Origin: Rhodococcus jostii RHA1
Lineage (GTDB): Bacteria > Actinomycetota > Actinomycetes > Mycobacteriales > Mycobacteriaceae
Length of the DNA: 64,000 bases
Assembly: GCF_000014565.1 (NCBI RefSeq)
Contig: NC_008268.1
Span: 1,439,001-1,503,000, forward strand
Direction: 5' to 3'
Both the position numbers and the translations under genes were made by a program. Below, piece after piece: positions 59,585 to 64,000 of this stretch. The notes below the pieces were generated by a model. It was not told the DNA's origin. It saw only the letters and a program-made list of their open reading frames with translations, and did no database searches. Numbering within the stretch: position 1 is the first letter of the stretch; each line of letters starts with the position of its first letter.

Positions 59585-62500
59585 CTACTTGCAGCCGGGC
59601 AGACCCGAGCTGTACACGTCGTCCGCTCCGAGGCGCGCGGCCTCGGTGAGCAGGACGTCCGCCTCGAGCTGACGGGACGCTGCGGCCGGGACACTGTCGC
59701 CGCCGAAGCGACGATCCGCCGGACGCTCGTACAGGCTGCCGCCTCCGACCATGGCCTTCGCCAGACGACGCTGACCCTCGACGGTGCGCTTGCGTGCCTG
59801 CTCGAGGTACGCCTCACGCTTGTCGGCCGGGATGGCCTCGACGAACGCCTGCGAGTGCACGACGGCGATCAGTCCGGAGACGTGACCGAAGCCCAGGCTC
59901 GTGAGCAGACCGGCCTTCAGGGGGAACTGCTCACCGAATCGGAGCGGCTCCCGAGCCCACACGAGGTGTTCGAACTCGGCCATCTTCTCGTCGACGCAAT
60001 CGAGGCTGCGGTTCGGCGGGACGACACCTTGATCCAGCACCTGGCAGAGACCGATCAGCTGGAATGCTGCGGCACCACCCTTGGAGTGTCCGGTGAGGCT
60101 CTTCTGCGAGACCACGAACAGCGGCGCACCTTCGCTGCGGCCGAGTGCCCCGGCGAGGCGCTCGTGCAGCTCCGCCTCGTTGGGATCGTTGGCCGCGGTG
60201 GACGTGTCGTGCTTGGAGATCACCGAGATGTCGTCGGCGCTGACACCGAGCTTGCCGAGGGACTGGGCGAGCTGCGAATCCGCTCCCCCACGACCTGCAC
60301 CGAGCGCACCGATTCCGGGAGCCGGGATCGATGTGTGGACACCATCCGCGAACGAGCTGGCGTAGGCAACCACACCGAGGACGGGCAGACCCATCTCGAG
60401 TGCCACGTCACCGCGAGCGAGGAGGATGGTGCCACCGCCGGCCGACTCTACGAACCCGCCGCGTCGACGATCGTTGGCCCGCGAGAAGCGGCGATCCTCG
60501 ATGCCCTTGGCGCGCATGTCGTCGGTCTTGGCAGTGGCAGACATGTCACCGAATCCGATGATGCCTTCCGTGCCGAGGTCGTCGTAGCCACCGGCAACGA
60601 CCAGCTGCGCCTTGCCGAGCTTGATCTTGTCGACGCCCTCTTCGACGGACACCGCAGCCGTGGCGCACGCCGCAACCGGGTGGACCATGGCGCCGTAACC
60701 GCCGACGTAGGACTGGACCACGTGCGCCGCAATCACATTCGGCAGGGCTTCCTGCAGGATGTCGTTCGGCCGGTTCTCGCCGAGCAGCGTGTCGATGTAC
60801 AGCGACCTCATGGAGGTCATGCCGCCCATGCCGGTGCCCTGGGTGTTGGCGACCAGCGAGGGGTGCACCCACCGCAGCAGTTCGCTGGGCGTGAACCCAC
60901 CGGTGAGGAACGCGTCCACCGTGGCGACGATGTTCCACAGGCCCACGCGGTCGACGGAATCGGCCATGTCGGCGGGGATGCCCCACTTGGTGACGTCGAA
61001 TCCGGTCGGGATCTGACCACCCACGCTGCGCGTGAGCTTCATCTTGCGGGGGACGCGGATCTCGGTGCCCGCACGGCGGGTGACCTGCCAGTCACCGCTG
61101 TCCGGAACCGGCGCCGCGACCGTGTTCTCCGGGTCGGCCTCGACGAAGGCCAGTGCCTCCGCCTCGGTGCTGACCACGAAGCTCAGGTCCTTGTCGAGGA
61201 AGACCGACGTGAGGAGCGGTGCGGTGTTCTCGATCATCGCGCCTTCGTCCACGTAGCGGCGGATGCCGCAGCGCTCGACGACTGCGTCGTGGTACTTGTC
61301 CGCGATCTCGGCCTCCGGAACCAGTTCCCCGGTCTCGGCGTCGTACCAGCCTGCGGACGGCGTGGTCTCCCACACGACGAGTCCGGTGTTCCAGGCGAGT
61401 TCGAGAACGCCTGCCGCCGAAAGCTCTTCGTCGACCTCCATCTCGAAGCGGGTACGCGAGGAACCGAACGGTCCGAGCTCACCGGCGCCGACGATGACGA
61501 CGAGGTCTTCCGGAGCCGCCGTGACGCCGGACCAAGCCGGTGCCACCGACTCGGAAACCCGCGGCGGGGCGGGCAGAGCCGCGATGGTGTCGATCTCGAC
61601 TGCATCCGCATCGGCCTCGGCAGCAGCGGTCGCAGCTTCCTGAGCCTGCTTCGCCAGCGCGGGCAGGTCCAGGTTCGCCTGGGCGAGCCCACCGGTCAGA
61701 TCGGCCGCGAGCGGCTCGGTGGAGGCGAGGCGACGTGCCTCGGGCTCGCACCACTGCAGCAGCTCGGTGGCCATTTCCTGGGTGGACCAGGTACGGACTC
61801 CGGCACCTTCGACAGCCTCGACCAGCGGGTCGTTGCCGCCCATGAGGCCGGTTCCGCGGACCCAGCCGATGAGAGCGTGCACCAGGGTGACGCGCTCGGC
61901 CCAGTTGCGCTCGGCCTTCCAGCGGCCGACCACAGCGTCCAGCGCGGCCTTGGCCTCGCCGTACGCACCGTCGCCACCGAACAGGCCGCGGTTCGGGGAA
62001 CCGGGCAGGACCACGTGCAGGTGGGTGTCGACGTCACGGTCGTAACCGACCTTCGACAGTCCGCCGATCAGACGCTCCACCGACCACAGGAGAACGCGCA
62101 TCTCCATTTCGGCGCGGGCGCCGGCGTCGGCGAGGTCGCCTGCCACGCGGGGCGCGGCGAACGGGAACAGCAGCGTCGGGGTGACCGCTTCCTTGACGAG
62201 CTTCTTCGATCCACCGGCCGTCTCGTACTGCGCTTCACCGATCCACTCGATGAGCGCGTCGATGTCCGTGTAGGACGCCATGTTCGCGGGGACCACCCAC
62301 AGGGCGGCACCGGCGCGAGCATTGCGGCGGTAGAGGTCGCGGTAGAAGCCGAGACGCTTGTCGTCGAGACGCGAGGTGGTCACGAAGACCGTCGCGCCGC
62401 CGGCGAGGAGCTTGCCTGCGACCGAGGCCGCGATGGAACCCTTGCTGGCACCGGTGACGACGGCGACCTGGTCTGCCCATTCCGGGGTCTCGTCGGTGAC

Positions 62501-64000
62501 GAGGACTGCCGCCTCCGCGATACGCCCGTACTTCTCGGCCAGAGCCGTGCGACCCTCGTCGGTTGCGCGGGCCTGCCACCATGCGGCCTGCGCCGCAACG
62601 GACTTGCCTGCACCGGCGAAGCCTTCGATCTCGAGAGACTCCACGCCTGCCGCGTCGATCCACAGACGAGCCAGATCCTCACGTGCGCTGGCCCAGCGGT
62701 CGTCGAGCAGCACCGCCCGCCTGGCGTCGAACGCGGGAGCGACCAGTCGCGGCCAGTCGGAACCGAGCTCCGCCGACACGAGGTCGACGAGTTCGGTGTC
62801 GGTCGGCTGCGCTGCCGTCGCCGCGTCGCCTGCGAAGCCGAGCTGCTCGAGCACGAGGCGGGCGGCCGAGGCCAGCACGCCGTCGCGGCCCGTGATGTGC
62901 TCGGTGAACTCGCCCAGCGCCGCGGCGTCGACGGTGCCACCGGCTCCGCCACCCGAGGACGGGAGGGAGACGCTGATCCCACGGCGCGAGGCCACTGCGG
63001 CCACTGCGCTGTCGATGACGGCGTCCACTGCGGCGCCGTCGGCGAGACCGCCGCCGGCCAGGCCGCCGAGGTCACCACCACGGATGCTGGACCCGTCGCG
63101 GGTTCCGAGCGCCACCTCGGCGGTGACGTGGTACGCCCAGCCGTCGCCGAGTTCCCAGACCTTCTTCACGCGGTCCGCGATGGCCGCCGGACGACGACCC
63201 GAGGGGCCGAAGACCTTGCGGAGGTGATCGTTGATCGAGTCGGACAGCACCGGGCCGAACGGCTTGTACGTACGGGCCAGGGAGTCGACCGTGCCGGCGA
63301 GCGAACCCATGTCGGCGTCCGCGGCACCGTCGATCGCACCGAGCGAGAGCTCGGAGCCGAGGTCGACGAGCAGCTGGTTACGCCGCGAGGACACGCCGTC
63401 GCACAGCGCCTCGATCGTGTCGACGGGGCCGACCTGATCGGGACGGAGCTTGGTCCACAGGCTGATCAGGACCTTGGTGGCGTCGGCGGCCTTGAACGCG
63501 ATGTCGTCGGGACGCGGTCCACCGGACGGTGCAGCGGCCGGGGCCGGAGCCGCGGCGGGTGCGGCCGATGCGGCGGGCGCCTCGGCTGCGGGTGCTGCGG
63601 GCTCGTCGTCCTCGACCGGCGCCGGATCGACGTCGGTGGAGTACACGATGGACGCTTCACGCTCGATGTTGAGGACCTCGACCGGGTAGCCGAAGCGGCC
63701 CGGCAGCTTCAGGGTCTGCGAGGCGAGGTTCGCGACGGTCGGGACGGAGCCCAGACCGATCTCCACGAACCGCTCGACACCCAGTCCACCTTCGGACTCG
63801 TCGGCGAACAGCAGATCCTGCGTCTCGATCCAGCGCACCGGGCTGGCGAACTGCCAGGCCAGGAGCTCGGTGAGGACCACGCGGGTGAGCTGGACCGGCT
63901 TCTTCGTCCAGGAGTCGAAGTCCTTCAGCACCTTGTCGAGGGGCTTCGACGGCACCAGGTCGGCAATCTCCTGCACGAACTCCTTCTTCAGGGAGAACGG
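59585..64000 (-). CDS. fas: Type I fatty acid synthase, C-terminal part (5' end outside window)
   Basis: The open frame continues past the right edge, so about 1471 C-terminal residues of a roughly 3000-residue multienzyme are visible. In order: the end of the malonyl/palmitoyl transferase domain, an Ala/Pro-rich linker, and an ACP domain whose phosphopantetheine Ser should lie in GVSSRRNQLLVDLG. Then come a ketoreductase (VAVVTGASKGSIAASVAGKL) and a ketosynthase with active-site Cys in HPVAACATAAVSVEEG and His motifs in SKHDTSTAANDPNE and QKSLTGHSKGG. This is the actinobacterial/fungal head-to-tail order. It makes C16-C26 acyl-CoA for membrane lipids and mycolates. Confidence 0.96.
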   Translation of the reverse strand, partial: PFSLKKEFVQEIADLVPSKPLDKVLKDFDSWTKKPVQLTRVVLTELLAWQFASPVRWIETQDLLFADESEGGLGVERFVEIGLGSVPTVANLASQTLKLPGRFGYPVEVLNIEREASIVYSTDVDPAPVEDDEPAAPAAEAPAASAAPAAAPAPAAAPSGGPRPDDIAFKAADATKVLISLWTKLRPDQVGPVDTIEALCDGVSSRRNQLLVDLGSELSLGAIDGAADADMGSLAGTVDSLARTYKPFGPVLSDSINDHLRKVFGPSGRRPAAIADRVKKVWELGDGWAYHVTAEVALGTRDGSSIRGGDLGGLAGGGLADGAAVDAVIDSAVAAVASRRGISVSLPSSGGGAGGTVDAAALGEFTEHITGRDGVLASAARLVLEQLGFAGDAATAAQPTDTELVDLVSAELGSDWPRLVAPAFDARRAVLLDDRWASAREDLARLWIDAAGVESLEIEGFAGAGKSVAAQAAWWQARATDEGRTALAEKYGRIAEAAVLVTDETPEWADQVAVVTGASKGSIAASVAGKLLAGGATVFVTTSRLDDKRLGFYRDLYRRNARAGAALWVVPANMASYTDIDALIEWIGEAQYETAGGSKKLVKEAVTPTLLFPFAAPRVAGDLADAGARAEMEMRVLLWSVERLIGGLSKVGYDRDVDTHLHVVLPGSPNRGLFGGDGAYGEAKAALDAVVGRWKAERNWAERVTLVHALIGWVRGTGLMGGNDPLVEAVEGAGVRTWSTQEMATELLQWCEPEARRLASTEPLAADLTGGLAQANLDLPALAKQAQEAATAAAEADADAVEIDTIAALPAPPRVSESVAPAWSGVTAAPEDLVVIVGAGELGPFGSSRTRFEMEVDEELSAAGVLELAWNTGLVVWETTPSAGWYDAETGELVPEAEIADKYHDAVVERCGIRRYVDEGAMIENTAPLLTSVFLDKDLSFVVSTEAEALAFVEADPENTVAAPVPDSGDWQVTRRAGTEIRVPRKMKLTRSVGGQIPTGFDVTKWGIPADMADSVDRVGLWNIVATVDAFLTGGFTPSELLRWVHPSLVANTQGTGMGGMTSMRSLYIDTLLGENRPNDILQEALPNVIAAHVVQSYVGGYGAMVHPVAACATAAVSVEEGVDKIKLGKAQLVVAGGYDDLGTEGIIGFGDMSATAKTDDMRAKGIEDRRFSRANDRRRGGFVESAGGGTILLARGDVALEMGLPVLGVVAYASSFADGVHTSIPAPGIGALGAGRGGADSQLAQSLGKLGVSADDISVISKHDTSTAANDPNEAELHERLAGALGRSEGAPLFVVSQKSLTGHSKGGAAAFQLIGLCQVLDQGVVPPNRSLDCVDEKMAEFEHLVWAREPLRFGEQFPLKAGLLTSLGFGHVSGLIAVVHSQAFVEAIPADKREAYLEQARKRTVEGQRRLAKAMVGGGSLYERPADRRFGGDSVPAAASRQLEADVLLTEAARLGADDVYSSGLPGCK

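Overview
The window comes from the chromosome of a GC-rich, mycolate-producing actinomycete, most likely a Rhodococcus of the R. jostii / R. opacus type. Evidence: very high GC; a type I fatty acid synthase next to AcpS; a ketomycolate-reductase-like SDR (CmrA type); twin ClpP subunits; a 1633-residue NAD-glutamate dehydrogenase; and gene order that, from memory, follows Mycobacterium tuberculosis in two long blocks. The calls rest on reading motifs and comparing with remembered families; no database search was run.

Layout. (1) 1-5.6 kb, accessory: a partial PhyH-type dioxygenase divergent from a LacI regulator, a secreted M23 peptidase, and a two-gene quinate/shikimate module (aroQ-quiC) behind a perfect palindrome. 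(2) 5.6-36.0 kb, first conserved block: clpX, clpP2, clpP1, tig, tRNA-Pro and tRNA-Gly, nei, rpiB, an M48 peptidase, a DsbA-like nitroreductase, pepN, dinB, a DUF5130 protein with a CtaJ-like respiratory subunit, an HNH nuclease, glbO, aglA, an EamA transporter, thioesterases, NAD-GDH, ettA, an ssb paralogue and a CopD-CtaG fusion. This resembles Rv2457c-Rv2478c with insertions. (3) 36.0-50 kb, accessory: tRNA-Arg, an IS110-family element with a structured 5' leader, a hydrolase, an HxlR-controlled SDR/thioesterase pair, NADP-GDH, a small Cys-rich secreted protein, a desaturase/reductase pair with a TetR regulator, an epoxide-hydrolase-like enzyme, membrane proteins and a PadR regulator. (4) 50-64 kb, second conserved block: fadH, cmrA, a HerA-like ATPase, orn, tRNA-His, ldtB, tRNA-Lys, a DUF3618 protein, bcp, a TetR regulator, acpS and the 3' two-thirds or less of fas. 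Most of this resembles Rv2509-Rv2524c.

How the genes work together. Protein quality control is the ClpXP1P2/trigger factor cluster. Lipid metabolism is represented by FAS I with its activating enzyme AcpS, a delta-9 desaturase with its electron donor, dienoyl-CoA reductase and CmrA. Glutamate metabolism has both a catabolic NAD enzyme and an NADP enzyme. Respiration-linked genes are the CtaJ-like subunit, its DUF5130 neighbour and the CopD-CtaG protein.

Most interesting points: a 23-bp hairpin that would bury the NAD-GDH ribosome binding site; a bridge-RNA-like fold and a 13-bp inverted pair in the IS110 element; a LexA-type box over the dinB start codon; a deletion scar that removed the 5' ends of two divergent genes; and several clear palindromic operators. 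I found no CRISPR array, rRNA, prophage or obvious new defence system.
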